DNA of 64,000 nt from CAILQE01 sp036745415 (GCA_036745415.1 DAIOGF010000001.1:163793-227792); one strand, 5' to 3'; numbered from the stretch's first letter, positions 42,993 through 52,593 are shown. The notes: generated by a model not told the origin, from the sequence alone. Numbers and translations are program-made.

Positions 42993-43796
42993 TTATATGT
43001 TCTCCGCAAAATATCGCGCTTGTTTCTTAAAATAAATTGCACCCAAACCAAACACTACAACAACTATTACAAAAGGCGCTAATGAATATAGACCTGAATT
43101 GAAAATTCTTTCACTTGTAATAGTTTCCTTAGTTATCAAAGAGTATCTCATACCTTGAACTACTTGTGCTACTGGATTTGTTATTATCAATTTCTGAAAA
43201 CTAATATTAGATATTTTGCTTAGAGGATATAGAATCGGAGTCAGATAAAATCCGGCCTGCAGTACAACCTCCCAAATATAGCCTATGTCTCTAAACTTAA
43301 CATATGCCGCAGCTAGGAATAGGCTTATCCCTGAAGCAAATATATATATTTCAAGTAGATACAGGGGGAGCCATAAAACATTCCAGTTTACTGAAACATT
43401 ACTAAATATCATGAATGCAATCACCACAGTAAAATTAAGCATAAAAGTAATAAGAGCAGAAATACTACTACTGAAAACTATGATCCACCTAGGTATTTTT
43501 ACTTTTCTAATAAGGTCACCTCTACCTACCACAGATGTTAAGCCCTGTAGAGTAAGATCTGAAAAAAAATTCCACAATATTATGCCAAGCAATAAGTATA
43601 TTGGGTAATGAGGTATGCCGTTGCCAATTTTTAAAAACTTTATAAATACAATGTAGAGAATAATGAATAGTAACAAGGGCTTAAGCAGAGACCAGACATA
43701 TCCCAGGACCGAACCCTGATACTTAAGCTTGAAGTCTGTTATAACAAGCTCTCGAGTTAAAGCTCTGTTTTGTTTAGAGAATATTTTATTTAACAT
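42993..43796 (-). CDS. ABC polysaccharide exporter permease (Wzm/TagG-like)
   Basis: 267 aa with six membrane helices in the ABC-2 arrangement and the N-terminal RELVITDFKLKYQGSVLGYV motif typical of polysaccharide exporters; the NPVAQVVQGMRYSLI segment near 215-230 is also characteristic. Moves lipid-linked glycan across the membrane with the adjacent ATPase. A TATAAT box (43808-43813) lies 11 bases before the ATG, in the 33-base divergent gap to the next GT2 gene. Confidence 0.9.
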   Translation of the reverse strand: MLNKIFSKQNRALTRELVITDFKLKYQGSVLGYVWSLLKPLLLFIILYIVFIKFLKIGNGIPHYPIYLLLGIILWNFFSDLTLQGLTSVVGRGDLIRKVKIPRWIIVFSSSISALITFMLNFTVVIAFMIFSNVSVNWNVLWLPLYLLEIYIFASGISLFLAAAYVKFRDIGYIWEVVLQAGFYLTPILYPLSKISNISFQKLIITNPVAQVVQGMRYSLITKETITSERIFNSGLYSLAPFVIVVVVFGLGAIYFKKQARYFAENI

Positions 43797-43829
43797 TTGA
43801 TATGATAATTATAGATAAAAAGGAATAAA

Positions 43830-44843
43830 ATGTCGATAAGATCAGAGCTCTGCGTAATCATACCAAACTGGAATGGCAAGGATAAGATTGCCAAATGTAT
43901 CGATTCTTTATTAATCCAAAAAAAGAAAGTGGACGTTGTTGTCGTAGAAAACGGATCGACTGATGGTTCGCTCGAATTTCTACAAAACAAATTCAAAAAT
44001 ATTAATATCATTGCCAATTCAATAAATCTTGGTTTTGCCGGTGGGGTCAATGCGGGACTAAAGAAAACAATAGAAGATTATAGATATGTCGCGCTTTTAA
44101 ATAATGATGCATACGTTGATGTAAATTGGTCGGAAGAATTATTGAAAACAATAGTCTCTAATTCTAATATAGGAATTGTTACTTCCAAGATTTTATCAAC
44201 TAAAGGACGTCTAGATTCTACTGGGGATTTCTATACTTCTTGGGGGCTGCCTTATCCTAGGGGAAGAAATGAAAAAGACAAAAACCAATATGATAACTCG
44301 ATAGAAATCTTTGGAGCATCTGGAGGCTCTAGTATATATAATTCTGAAATGTTAAAGGATATTGGACTATTTGATGAAGATTTCTTTGCCTACTATGAGG
44401 ATGTCGATCTAAGCTTCAGAGCTAGAATAGCCGGTTGGAAGGTAACATATGAACCCAAGGCTATAACTTATCACCAAATTGGTGCTTCAAGTAAAAAAAT
44501 AAAAGGTTTTACAACATATCAAACAACAAAAAATCTTCCGTGGCTTCTAATAAAAAATGTTCCTACTAGATACCTATTACCGACGATGCTTAGATTCAGT
44601 TTTGTTTATGTGTCTTTTATTTTTAGCTCTATATCTAGAGGTGATTTTAAGTATGCAATAAAAGGAGTTTTCGTATCATTAATATTAATTCCTAAAAAGA
44701 TAGTGGAAAGATTTAAAATACAAAGCTCCAAGAAAATAAAATCGTCTGAGCTTTGGAGTTTAGTTGTAAAAGACTTACCTCCAAATGCAAAAAAGTTAAG
44801 AGTTTTAAGAAATACTCTCAGTTTAGGGATTATAAGTAAATGA
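43830..44843 (+). CDS. GT2 glycosyltransferase, rhamnosyltransferase-like
   Basis: 337 aa. CVIIPNWNGKDKIAKCIDSL, VVVENGSTDGSLEF, NLGFAGGVNAGLKK, ALLNNDAYVD (metal site NNDA), GASGGSSIYNSEML and DEDFFAYYEDVDLSFRARIA, the classic rhamnosyltransferase-type GT2 series. A C-terminal hydrophobic segment (about 250-290) may attach it to the membrane. Has an AAGGA ribosome-binding site and overlaps the following GT4 gene by 4 bases. Confidence 0.88.
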   Translation: MSIRSELCVIIPNWNGKDKIAKCIDSLLIQKKKVDVVVVENGSTDGSLEFLQNKFKNINIIANSINLGFAGGVNAGLKKTIEDYRYVALLNNDAYVDVNWSEELLKTIVSNSNIGIVTSKILSTKGRLDSTGDFYTSWGLPYPRGRNEKDKNQYDNSIEIFGASGGSSIYNSEMLKDIGLFDEDFFAYYEDVDLSFRARIAGWKVTYEPKAITYHQIGASSKKIKGFTTYQTTKNLPWLLIKNVPTRYLLPTMLRFSFVYVSFIFSSISRGDFKYAIKGVFVSLILIPKKIVERFKIQSSKKIKSSELWSLVVKDLPPNAKKLRVLRNTLSLGIISK

Positions 44844-45925
44844 ATATATTATTAGATGCTAGGGAATCTGGAACAACAACCGGTAGATACATAGATAAAT
44901 TAATTGAACATCTAAGCAATATTAAGACAGATCATCGCTTTATAATTTTATGTAAGCCAAATAGATTAGAATTCTTTAATAAAATTGCCCCTGAATATAG
45001 CAAAGTAGTAACGGATGTTAAGGATTTTAGTTTTCAGGAGCAAATAGAACTAAATAAAATAATCCGAGCTATAGAGCCCGACTTGGTGCATTTTGGAATA
45101 GTTCAGCAACCTATTAGATACAAAGGTAAAAGTGTCACAACGATGCACGACCTAACTACTCTTAGATTTAATAATCCAGATAAAAATTATTTAGTTTTTA
45201 AATTTAAACAACTTATATATAGGTACGTGAATATCATTGTGGCCAGAAAATCTAAATACATAATAACTCCTAGTGAATTCGTAAAAAAAGATATTCATAA
45301 ATTCGCAAAAATTAATAACTCTAAGATCATAGTTACGTATGAGGCTGCAGACTTGGTTAAGGAAAAACCACTAGCAGCCAAAGATCTGGTAGGCAAGAAA
45401 TTCATAATGTATGTAGGAAGACCAACACCACATAAAAATCTAAAAAGATTAATCCAAGCACATCAGGAAATAATAAAAATAAATCCTGACTTATATTTAT
45501 CTTTATCTGGAAAAATAGATGCAAATTACCAAGATATTAAAAATTGGATTGAAAAAAAGAAATTTAAAAATATTGTATTTACTGGTTTTGTTAATGAGCA
45601 AGAACTCAAATGGCTATACCAAAATACAGAGGCATATGTATTCCCTTCCCTAAGTGAAGGTTTCGGACTTCCAGGTATTGAGGCTATGGTTCACGGAGCT
45701 CCAGTTATTAGCTCTAATGCTACTTGCCTTCCCGAAATCTACGGCGATGCGGCCACTTACTTCAACCCTAAAGATGTATCTGAAATTGCTACTAGAATTA
45801 GTGAAGTGATAGCTAGTCCTAAGTTAAGAGAACAACTAATCAAAAAGGGATATTCTCAGGCTAAGAAATACTCCTGGAAAAAAATGGCAGAAGAAACCTT
45901 AAAAGTATACGATAGAGCCTTATAG
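44840..45925 (+). CDS. GT4 glycosyltransferase
   Basis: 361 aa GT-B enzyme. N-terminal ILLDARESGTTTGRYIDKLI, a TMHDLTTLRFNNP acceptor-domain motif, then MYVGRPTPHKNLKRLIQAH and the donor-binding block FPSLSEGFGLPGIEAMVHGA with the E-x7-E pair. Typical of mannosyl- or rhamnosyltransferases in polysaccharide loci. Coupled by ATGA to the GT2 gene; three bases from the convergent next gene. Confidence 0.9.
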   Translation: MNILLDARESGTTTGRYIDKLIEHLSNIKTDHRFIILCKPNRLEFFNKIAPEYSKVVTDVKDFSFQEQIELNKIIRAIEPDLVHFGIVQQPIRYKGKSVTTMHDLTTLRFNNPDKNYLVFKFKQLIYRYVNIIVARKSKYIITPSEFVKKDIHKFAKINNSKIIVTYEAADLVKEKPLAAKDLVGKKFIMYVGRPTPHKNLKRLIQAHQEIIKINPDLYLSLSGKIDANYQDIKNWIEKKKFKNIVFTGFVNEQELKWLYQNTEAYVFPSLSEGFGLPGIEAMVHGAPVISSNATCLPEIYGDAATYFNPKDVSEIATRISEVIASPKLREQLIKKGYSQAKKYSWKKMAEETLKVYDRAL

Positions 45926-45928
45926 TAT

Positions 45929-47050
45929 CTAAGCTACAAGGTATGAGTTAGCAAACAGCATTATCGACATGCAGAGTAAATATCCGGAACCGAAAACATA
46001 CATAAATCTGTAAACCTTATTCCAAGCAAGATATACTGCAGCTAGACCCAAGAATAGAGGCAAGTCTGTTAGTACATACCTATTCAGAGCGTCTATACGT
46101 CCATTTGATAGTGGAAGTAATAAATAAACTAAGCCATACCAAAAGAAAGGCCTCTCAAGGTATTTATATACTCCGTAAAGGGCTATAACTATTACTGGTA
46201 TATACCAGATATATTCGGGCCTAAAAGAATGAACCAGATTCATTAAAATATTTCCATAATCCCTGCCCCAATATTTCTCTACCTTAAGGAATTCAAAAGG
46301 ATTCTTATATTTGACGTAAAGATAATACATATATGAAAGAAAGCCGAGTCCCGCGAAAATCATTGGGATTGATCTTCTTATAAAGTCTCGTTTCTTATAG
46401 ATAACATCTACTAAAACATATAGGCCAAATACTAGGCCTTGGTATTTAGTTAAACTTGCCAAAAAAGCAAAAATTGCCGAGACGTAATAAAGATTCCTTC
46501 TGTATGCTAAAAAAGCTAAGCTTGATAGAAGAAGAAACAGACTTTCCGTGTATGGAATCGCAAAGTAGAAAGATGTTGGAAATATGGCTATTAGTCCCAA
46601 CAATATATATGGCGAGAACTTAAGATTGTGTTTCTCTATTTCACTTTCTATAAATTTATAGAAAGCTATTACCGCTAAGACAAGAAAACTCCAAGCAGCA
46701 ATAAGGCTTGCTAGATCAATATTTAGGATAAACTTATGAACTAATCTAATAGAGAGCGGGAATAATGGAAGAAACGCTGCATTAATGTCCTTGTTATATC
46801 CATAAATAGCAACATCCTTATAGTGGCCACTGTCGTATTGAACAAGTGCGGGGAGTATTGGTTGGCCTTTGCCCAGTCCGGTTATCTGACCTGACCTGTT
46901 AGGATTGTAATTATAAACAAGAACATTCGAGTAGGTGAATAAAATAACTATTGCCAAGATAAAAATCAAAGAACCAATAAAAACCGCCAGTGTTGGACGT
47001 TTTTTAACGTATTCGTAAGTTCTAATTATTTTGTCTTTAATGGAATTCAC
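45929..47050 (-). CDS. polytopic GT-C transferase, PIG-V/mannosyltransferase-like
   Basis: 373 aa, about 9-10 membrane helices. The first outer loop carries YDSGHYKDVAIYGYNKD followed by AAFLPLFPLSIRLVH, the D-S/G-x-x-Y and AFxPLFP patterns of PIG-V-type mannosyltransferases; IFPTSFYFAIPYTESLFLLL and LASLTKYQGLVFG follow as in that family. It would add a sugar from polyprenyl-phosphate mannose at the outer face of the membrane. Start is GTG; the exact start is uncertain. Confidence 0.75.
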   Translation of the reverse strand: MNSIKDKIIRTYEYVKKRPTLAVFIGSLIFILAIVILFTYSNVLVYNYNPNRSGQITGLGKGQPILPALVQYDSGHYKDVAIYGYNKDINAAFLPLFPLSIRLVHKFILNIDLASLIAAWSFLVLAVIAFYKFIESEIEKHNLKFSPYILLGLIAIFPTSFYFAIPYTESLFLLLSSLAFLAYRRNLYYVSAIFAFLASLTKYQGLVFGLYVLVDVIYKKRDFIRRSIPMIFAGLGFLSYMYYLYVKYKNPFEFLKVEKYWGRDYGNILMNLVHSFRPEYIWYIPVIVIALYGVYKYLERPFFWYGLVYLLLPLSNGRIDALNRYVLTDLPLFLGLAAVYLAWNKVYRFMYVFGSGYLLCMSIMLFANSYLVA

Positions 47051-47111
47051 TAACTTAAAATATATCAGAATTATTATTAATTTAGCTAAAATTAAGAATA
47101 TCTCTTTCTGA

Positions 47112-47117
47112 TATACT
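47112..47117 (+). promoter_or_regulatory. -10 box (TATACT) for a leaderless start at 47126
   Basis: TATACT 8 bases before the ATG; no ribosome-binding site. Confidence 0.45.
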
Positions 47118-47125
47118 TAATTATT

Positions 47126-48067
47126 ATGAAGATTAGTATTGTTGTACCTTTATATAATGAAGAAGCTGGAATAGAAAAATTTCATCATCTACTTAAAGAG
47201 GCCTTGGATGAGAATCAATATAATCATGAAATTATATATGTTAATGACGGCTCAACAGATAATTCTCTTCATGTTTTAAATAAAATAGCCAAGACGGACA
47301 GCCATATTAAGGTAGTAAACTTCTCTAGAAACTTTGGAAAAGAATATGCCCTCAGTGCGGGCTATGATCAGGCTGAAGGTGACATGGCAATAAGTATGGA
47401 TTCAGATGGTCAACACCCTCCAAAACTTATTTCTAAATTCATAGATGAATGGAATAGTGGCTCTAGAGTTGTTGTTGGTATTAGGAAGAATAGTGAAAAA
47501 GGCGTAAGCAAAAAGTTGTTTGCTAAGTTATACTACATGGTTTTTAACCGTCTTTCAGGAGACAAAACCATTCCTGGATCCACAGATTATAGATTATTAG
47601 ATAAGCAAGTTATTGCAGAACTTACTAAATTAAAAGAGAATAATCGAATTACTAGAGGATTAATCGATTGGCTAGGATTTAAGAGGTCATATATTTACTT
47701 CGAATCACCAGAAAGAATTGCTGGCAAAGCCACCTATTCATTTAGAAAACTATTAATGCTTGCTCAAAATTCAATTGTATCCATGTCGTCTACTCCACTT
47801 TATTTGTTTGGACTTCTTGGAACTTTAATCACTGCAGTATCCCTGCTCCTAGGATTATCGGTAATAATTGAGCAGCTAATACTAGGCGATCCACTTAACT
47901 GGAATTTCACAGGCACCGCACAGCTTAGTATATTAATCTTATTCCTAATAGGATTAGTTTTAGTTTCTCAAGGAATAATATCCTTATATATATCTCAGAT
48001 TAACTTGGAGAGTAAAAATAGACCTAACTATGTGATCGACAAGGAAAATTCAATAGGTATAAAATGA
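47126..48067 (+). CDS. GT2 polyprenyl-phosphate glycosyltransferase (GtrB/ArnC-like)
   Basis: 313 aa. KISIVVPLYNEEAGIEKF, YVNDGSTDNSLHVL, FSRNFGKEYALSAGYDQAEG and SMDSDGQHPPKLISKF are the GtrB/ArnC signatures, followed by FRKLLMLAQNSI and two C-terminal membrane helices (about 225-250, 263-288). Transfers a sugar onto undecaprenyl phosphate. ATGA overlap with the GtrA-like gene that probably flips the product. Confidence 0.92.
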   Translation: MKISIVVPLYNEEAGIEKFHHLLKEALDENQYNHEIIYVNDGSTDNSLHVLNKIAKTDSHIKVVNFSRNFGKEYALSAGYDQAEGDMAISMDSDGQHPPKLISKFIDEWNSGSRVVVGIRKNSEKGVSKKLFAKLYYMVFNRLSGDKTIPGSTDYRLLDKQVIAELTKLKENNRITRGLIDWLGFKRSYIYFESPERIAGKATYSFRKLLMLAQNSIVSMSSTPLYLFGLLGTLITAVSLLLGLSVIIEQLILGDPLNWNFTGTAQLSILILFLIGLVLVSQGIISLYISQINLESKNRPNYVIDKENSIGIK

Positions 48068-48444
48068 GCCCTCAGCTTATTAGATATTTTATAGTTGGAG
48101 CTTCATCATATCTAATTGAAATGCTTACTTTATATTTACTGGTCCATTTATTTAAGCTGTCTTCACTTTATTCAGTATCTATAAGCTTTTGGGTTGGGCT
48201 AATTGTGGCCTTTTTTATGCAAAAAATTATTACATTTAGAAGTTACCAAAAGAAAACATCAATTGTGTTAAGACAAATAATAGAATATGGTGGACTAGTC
48301 TTATTTAATTACATATTCAGTTTGTTGATGGTTTATGTGGCTCAGAAATATTTGAGTGTATATATAATAAGGTCATTAGTAATTGTAATTTGCACTTGTT
48401 GGAACTACTTATTTTATAAGATAATCTTTAGAAGTAATGAATAA
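48064..48444 (+). CDS. GtrA-family flippase-like protein
   Basis: 126 aa with four membrane helices and the SYLIEMLTLYLLVHLF, FFMQKIITFR and ICTCWNYLFYKI pattern of GtrA proteins, which are believed to flip polyprenyl-linked sugars. Sits between the GtrB-like transferase (4-base overlap) and the 853-aa protein (8-base overlap), making a three-gene modification cassette. Confidence 0.9.
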   Translation: MSPQLIRYFIVGASSYLIEMLTLYLLVHLFKLSSLYSVSISFWVGLIVAFFMQKIITFRSYQKKTSIVLRQIIEYGGLVLFNYIFSLLMVYVAQKYLSVYIIRSLVIVICTCWNYLFYKIIFRSNE

Positions 48445-50998
48445 CAAAAAAATAAAAATACAAATTGGAAAAAAATCCTATGAGATGAGCTTAAGTATTC
48501 CTAAATATATTTATTTAGCTTTTTCAGGAATAATCTTACTTACTACAACTATCTACTGGGCTTACTATTCAGCTAAAGTTGAATCATTAAATTCAGATCA
48601 ATTAGCTTTTCCTCATTATTTTGATAATCATGGCAGTATCAATGATTTTTCAATCAAAAGTGCCCATAGCTTTATATTAAAGTGGCCTTTGTTTTGGTTA
48701 ATAAAATATTTTAATTACTCTCATTCTTCTTACACTATTTCTACAGTATTACTCGCTTTAATTACAGTGGTCGCTTTAGCCTTATTTATGTATAAATTTG
48801 AAAAAAGGCCTCTTGTATTGGGCACACTACTATTAGCACTTAGTTCAGTTTTATTAATGATTCCGATTCAATCAGCTCCAGGATCTCTTCTTCCGGTAAA
48901 TATGGCAATGCTGACAACTAGAAATATAGAATATATCATCTACATCATTTCTTTGTATATGATATTCAAAATCAGAAAGCTTACAGATCTAAGAGTATTG
49001 ATCTCGATATTATTACTATTTCTCCTAATTCTTAGTGATCATCTATTCATGGCCATTAGCTTAGGCGGGGCAATAATCTCTCTTATTTATCTAATATTTA
49101 AACGTAAATGGAACGAAGTTAAATCAATCAATACATGGTTGGTTATAGGTATAGTTTCGGTAGCTATTAGCTCATTAAGCGTTTGGTTAATTAACTACTA
49201 TAAATTATCAAATATTAGCTCTGGAAATATCTCCTCTTACTATTCTTTCATTACAAACTTTAAAGACCTAGCTATTGGGTTTTTCTTTAGTGTTACCGGA
49301 ATACTTACAAACTTCGGCGCCAATCCTGCATATAATGTTTTAGAGATTAAAAAATATCCATCCGAACTACTTCATAGCCTAACTAGAATTTCTTCGATTA
49401 ATTATCTTATCGATTTATTAATTCTAGCTTTCTTAACTTATTCTACTTTTAATTTTATTAGAAAAAGAAACCTATATAAAGGTAAGGGTGCGGAATATAA
49501 GACGGTAATTGCACTTATCGCATCTAGCCTAGTTAGTTTAATCGTTTTCATAATAACTAATCACTATTACGCATCTGATGCTAGATACTTAGCATTATTC
49601 TTATTTAGCGGATTCATTACGGCCTCCTACTTTATAGGTAATAAGAAAATTAAATCCAAGAATCTATTAATAGTGGGTTCTGTTTTATTAATTAATATAA
49701 TAATTGCTGTCTTTAGCTTCAAGACAGATTTCAATAAACAGTATGCTGCATATAACTCTATTATCGCTAAAGATAGACAAATAATTTCCGCATATGTAAA
49801 TCACAAAAATGATTATCTTGTTGGGGATTATTGGAGAGTTTACCCTATTCAATACATGAATTCTAAAGTTAGGATAGTTTCATATAATCCATGCGATGGA
49901 GATAATAATGAAATTAAACCAAATCATAAGTTAAAGAAAGCTAGCTTCTCATTAATTCTAACTATAGATAAAGAGCTAGCTAATACTCCAGGATGTAGTA
50001 ATGAAAAAACTAAGTTGATATTTGGTAAACCAGATAACAGTGCTATTATCTCAGGAACCTATACGAACCCTCAGGAATATATACTTTTCTACGATCATAC
50101 TTCGAAGCGAAATAATGGACTAACAGTGTCTCAATTAACAGATACATTAAAACCAACACTTTTCTCAGACTTTAATTTTAATTGTTCGAAAGCCACCAGT
50201 GTAAACGTAGTTGCCCATGAGGATGATGATTTGCTATTCATAAATCCACAAGTTTACAATGACATAACTACAAATAAATGTATCAGAACTATTTATATGA
50301 CTGCTGGGGATGGAGGAAATGATCAATTCTACTGGATTAAAAGACAGCAGGGCGCAGAGGCCGCTTACGCAAAAATGCTTGGATTGAATAATCCTACTTG
50401 GACAACTACCAATGTTCAAATTGCAGAGAGAGAGTATATTCAAATAGCGAATATAAAAAATAATCCAGATATATCTTTAATATTCATTGGTCTACCGGAC
50501 GGAAATCCAAACGGAACAGGTTTTAGTAGCACGAAATATGAGTCACTTTCTAAGCTATATAGTCAACAAATTAGCTCAATTGACTCTGTAGATAAACAGT
50601 CAAATTACAGTCTAGATCAATTAGAGTCTTTAATAGTAGCTTTATTTGTAAAAATAAATCCTGCAATTATACGAACACAAGCTAACGTATCTTTTATGTC
50701 TCGACCAGACCACAGCGACCATCTAACTACCAGTAAAATAACTACAGCAGCTTACGAAACATACGAGCAGAATAAATATCAAGACATGGCTAAAATACCG
50801 ATTTATTACTACATAGGATACCCAGTGCATGACATGGATCAGAATTTATATGGAAATATCTTGGATAATAAAATAAACATCTTCTTATCTTACGCGAAAT
50901 ATGACGCAGCTGTATGTCGAAGTATTGTATCTTGTTCTAAAGATAAAACTTACGGCCTATTCTTAAATAAAAATTACTTATATAGTCCTAGTAATTAA
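48437..50998 (+). CDS. membrane protein fused to a PIG-L/LmbE-like deacetylase domain
   Basis: 853 aa. About 11 membrane helices (residues about 25-430) with a GT-C-like or transporter-like body, an extracytoplasmic linker (about 430-580), then a PIG-L domain (about 585-850) with the metal site AHEDDDLLF near 592 (AHPDDE in the family) and the third ligand in RPDHSDH near 756. PIG-L enzymes deacetylate N-acetyl sugars. As the last gene of the GtrB-GtrA cassette, a bifunctional sugar transfer plus outside deacetylation is plausible but unproven. It ends with a 4-base overlap on convergent jag. Confidence 0.8.
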   Translation: MNNKKIKIQIGKKSYEMSLSIPKYIYLAFSGIILLTTTIYWAYYSAKVESLNSDQLAFPHYFDNHGSINDFSIKSAHSFILKWPLFWLIKYFNYSHSSYTISTVLLALITVVALALFMYKFEKRPLVLGTLLLALSSVLLMIPIQSAPGSLLPVNMAMLTTRNIEYIIYIISLYMIFKIRKLTDLRVLISILLLFLLILSDHLFMAISLGGAIISLIYLIFKRKWNEVKSINTWLVIGIVSVAISSLSVWLINYYKLSNISSGNISSYYSFITNFKDLAIGFFFSVTGILTNFGANPAYNVLEIKKYPSELLHSLTRISSINYLIDLLILAFLTYSTFNFIRKRNLYKGKGAEYKTVIALIASSLVSLIVFIITNHYYASDARYLALFLFSGFITASYFIGNKKIKSKNLLIVGSVLLINIIIAVFSFKTDFNKQYAAYNSIIAKDRQIISAYVNHKNDYLVGDYWRVYPIQYMNSKVRIVSYNPCDGDNNEIKPNHKLKKASFSLILTIDKELANTPGCSNEKTKLIFGKPDNSAIISGTYTNPQEYILFYDHTSKRNNGLTVSQLTDTLKPTLFSDFNFNCSKATSVNVVAHEDDDLLFINPQVYNDITTNKCIRTIYMTAGDGGNDQFYWIKRQQGAEAAYAKMLGLNNPTWTTTNVQIAEREYIQIANIKNNPDISLIFIGLPDGNPNGTGFSSTKYESLSKLYSQQISSIDSVDKQSNYSLDQLESLIVALFVKINPAIIRTQANVSFMSRPDHSDHLTTSKITTAAYETYEQNKYQDMAKIPIYYYIGYPVHDMDQNLYGNILDNKINIFLSYAKYDAAVCRSIVSCSKDKTYGLFLNKNYLYSPSN

Positions 50999-51456
50999 CT
51001 AATCTTTAAAACAATGTGTCTGTCTCTACCCTCACCGACAGATTCACTTACTAAGTTGTACTCTTGAGCTAAATTATGCACTACTCTACGGTCAGCAGCA
51101 TTCATTGGTTTTAGATCCATAGGTTCCTTATTTTCTACAACTTGCTTCATCCACTCTTCGGCCTTCTCCCTAAGTCTTTCAGATCTCTGTTTCTTATAAT
51201 CTGCAATATCTACATTAACTCTTGTATATGCGTAATTAGCATTCTTTAAGGCATTGGATGTTATGTATTGCATTGAGCGCATATTATCGCCTCTTTGACC
51301 TATTAGAAATCCGTTAAGTCTAGTACTTGGAACGCCAAGAGTTATAACATCATCTTCGTTAGATGCATGCACATCGGTATTTAAACCGTAGAAAGATAAA
51401 AGATCTTCTAGGTATTTTTTAGCAAATAATATTGCCTCTTCTTTAGATTCGTTCAT
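50995..51456 (-). CDS. jag: Jag/KhpB RNA-binding protein (KH-R3H)
   Basis: 153 aa. A KH domain (about 20-85, GQRGDNMRSMQYI being the GxxG-type loop) and a C-terminal R3H domain (about 90-153, RRVVHNLAQEYNLVSESVGE), without the N-terminal Jag_N region. Conserved partner of YidC/SpoIIIJ in gene order and linked to RNA regulation of cell-wall growth. Strong AGGAGG ribosome-binding site; follows yidC by two bases. Confidence 0.92.
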   Translation of the reverse strand: MNESKEEAILFAKKYLEDLLSFYGLNTDVHASNEDDVITLGVPSTRLNGFLIGQRGDNMRSMQYITSNALKNANYAYTRVNVDIADYKKQRSERLREKAEEWMKQVVENKEPMDLKPMNAADRRVVHNLAQEYNLVSESVGEGRDRHIVLKIS

Positions 51457-51458
51457 AA

Positions 51459-52157
51459 CTACCTCCTCTTTTTAACTTTATTATTTGAGGTTTTTTTAGT
51501 GTTTTTGGATTTAGTAGATTTCTTTTCAACTATTTCAGCTTCTGGTATTTCTGAAGTAACCTTTTTACCATCAGCCATATTTTCCATTTCTTCTTCGTCT
51601 TCTTTAAGTACTGTAGCTTGCTGCAGGTATGCAATTAATCCACCCGTAAACCAGTATAGACTTAGAGCTGCAGGTAGGCCGATTGTAACTATAAAGATCA
51701 TGAAAGGGAGTAGGAACTTAGTGTTTCTTCCGATTGCTGCGTTAATTTCAGTTTGGTCAGCTTGTTCACCCTTGCTTGCAGCCTTCATAATGTCTCTAAG
51801 TTTTCTCTGGTCTTTAGATTTAGGTAGTAATTGAGCTCCTTGGAAATATTGAATTACAGCACTTGCAATAACTACGATTAAAGCGGGTAGGTAGACATGG
51901 CCTTTATTTATGGCCGTACGACCAAGATCAACTATCCCAAAAAGAGTGTGATCAAATAAGTGTATATTTGTTGCCAAGTGCTTAATAAATTCTAAGTTTC
52001 TAAGTGGTGAATAAGAAAAACTTACTATAGTACTTGGGTCATGAATTATTCTACTTACAACACTATTTAGACCAATAAGAATTATTAGGTTCACAATCAA
52101 TATTGGCAAAGTGCCTAGTGGATTAACACCTTTTTCTTTATAGAGTTCCATTATCAT
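51459..52157 (-). CDS. yidC: YidC membrane insertase, C-terminal part of a disrupted gene
   Basis: The 232-aa frame carries most of the YidC/Oxa1 core: hydrophobic segments, a FIVTIGLPAALSLYWFTGGL helix pair near the end and a Lys-rich, ribosome-binding-type C-terminal tail (KKSTKSKNTKKTSNNKVKK). Its first ~60 residues repeat the end of the upstream N-terminal frame because of the 202-bp duplication. Joined after removing one copy, the gene would give a normal YidC of about 310 aa running 52593 to 51459. As written, only re-initiation could produce this part. Confidence 0.85.
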   Translation of the reverse strand: MIMELYKEKGVNPLGTLPILIVNLIILIGLNSVVSRIIHDPSTIVSFSYSPLRNLEFIKHLATNIHLFDHTLFGIVDLGRTAINKGHVYLPALIVVIASAVIQYFQGAQLLPKSKDQRKLRDIMKAASKGEQADQTEINAAIGRNTKFLLPFMIFIVTIGLPAALSLYWFTGGLIAYLQQATVLKEDEEEMENMADGKKVTSEIPEAEIVEKKSTKSKNTKKTSNNKVKKRR

Positions 52158-52376
52158 GGCATTTTCTTTTTGTTGCCAAGTGCTTAATAAATTCTAAGTT
52201 TCTAAGTGGTGAATAAGAAAAACTTACTATAGTACTTGGGTCATGAATTATTCTACTTACAACACTATTTAGACCAATAAGAATTATTAGGTTCACAATC
52301 AATATTGGCAAAGTGCCTAGTGGATTAACACCTTTTTCTTTATAGAGTTCCATTATCATGGCATTTTCTTTTTGTT
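51967..52376. repeat. exact 202-bp tandem duplication inside yidC
   Basis: 51967-52174 and 52169-52376 are the same 208-base sequence offset by 202, sharing a six-base TTTGTT at the junction. No mismatch is visible between copies. Because 202 is not a multiple of three, yidC is shifted out of frame. Confidence 0.95.
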
Positions 52377-52593
52377 TATTGCCCTTAGTAGCAGCCTTAA
52401 TCTTCTTAATTTCTGGCTGCAATTTCATCATTTTCTTATTTTGATGAAGCTGTTTTCTTAGAAGTGGCCAAAGTAAAATTCTTATAAGAATTGTAAAAAT
52501 AATAAGAGCTAAACCAAAGTTGTGTCCTGGAACTAAAGCTAAAACTAGAGCTAAGAAGTTAAAGAGTGGCTTAACGATAAAGGCTGTAAACAT
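52138..52593 (-). CDS. yidC: YidC membrane insertase, N-terminal part of a disrupted gene
   Basis: 151-aa frame beginning with YidC's first core helix and cytoplasmic hairpin (FTILIRILLWPLLRKQLHQN, MMKLQPEIKKIK). After IKHLAT the frame departs into KRKCHDNGTL and stops, exactly where the second copy of the 202-bp repeat begins. YidC inserts membrane proteins and is essential in known bacteria, so this is either an assembly artefact or a very recent mutation. A GAGGA ribosome-binding site precedes the ATG. Confidence 0.85.
   Translation of the reverse strand: MFTAFIVKPLFNFLALVLALVPGHNFGLALIIFTILIRILLWPLLRKQLHQNKKMMKLQPEIKKIKAATKGNKQKENAMIMELYKEKGVNPLGTLPILIVNLIILIGLNSVVSRIIHDPSTIVSFSYSPLRNLEFIKHLATKRKCHDNGTL

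Noticed and set aside
51459..52593. Two paralogous yidC genes in tandem
   Set aside because: The shared part is identical at DNA level over 208 bases and neither half is complete; a duplication within one gene explains it better.
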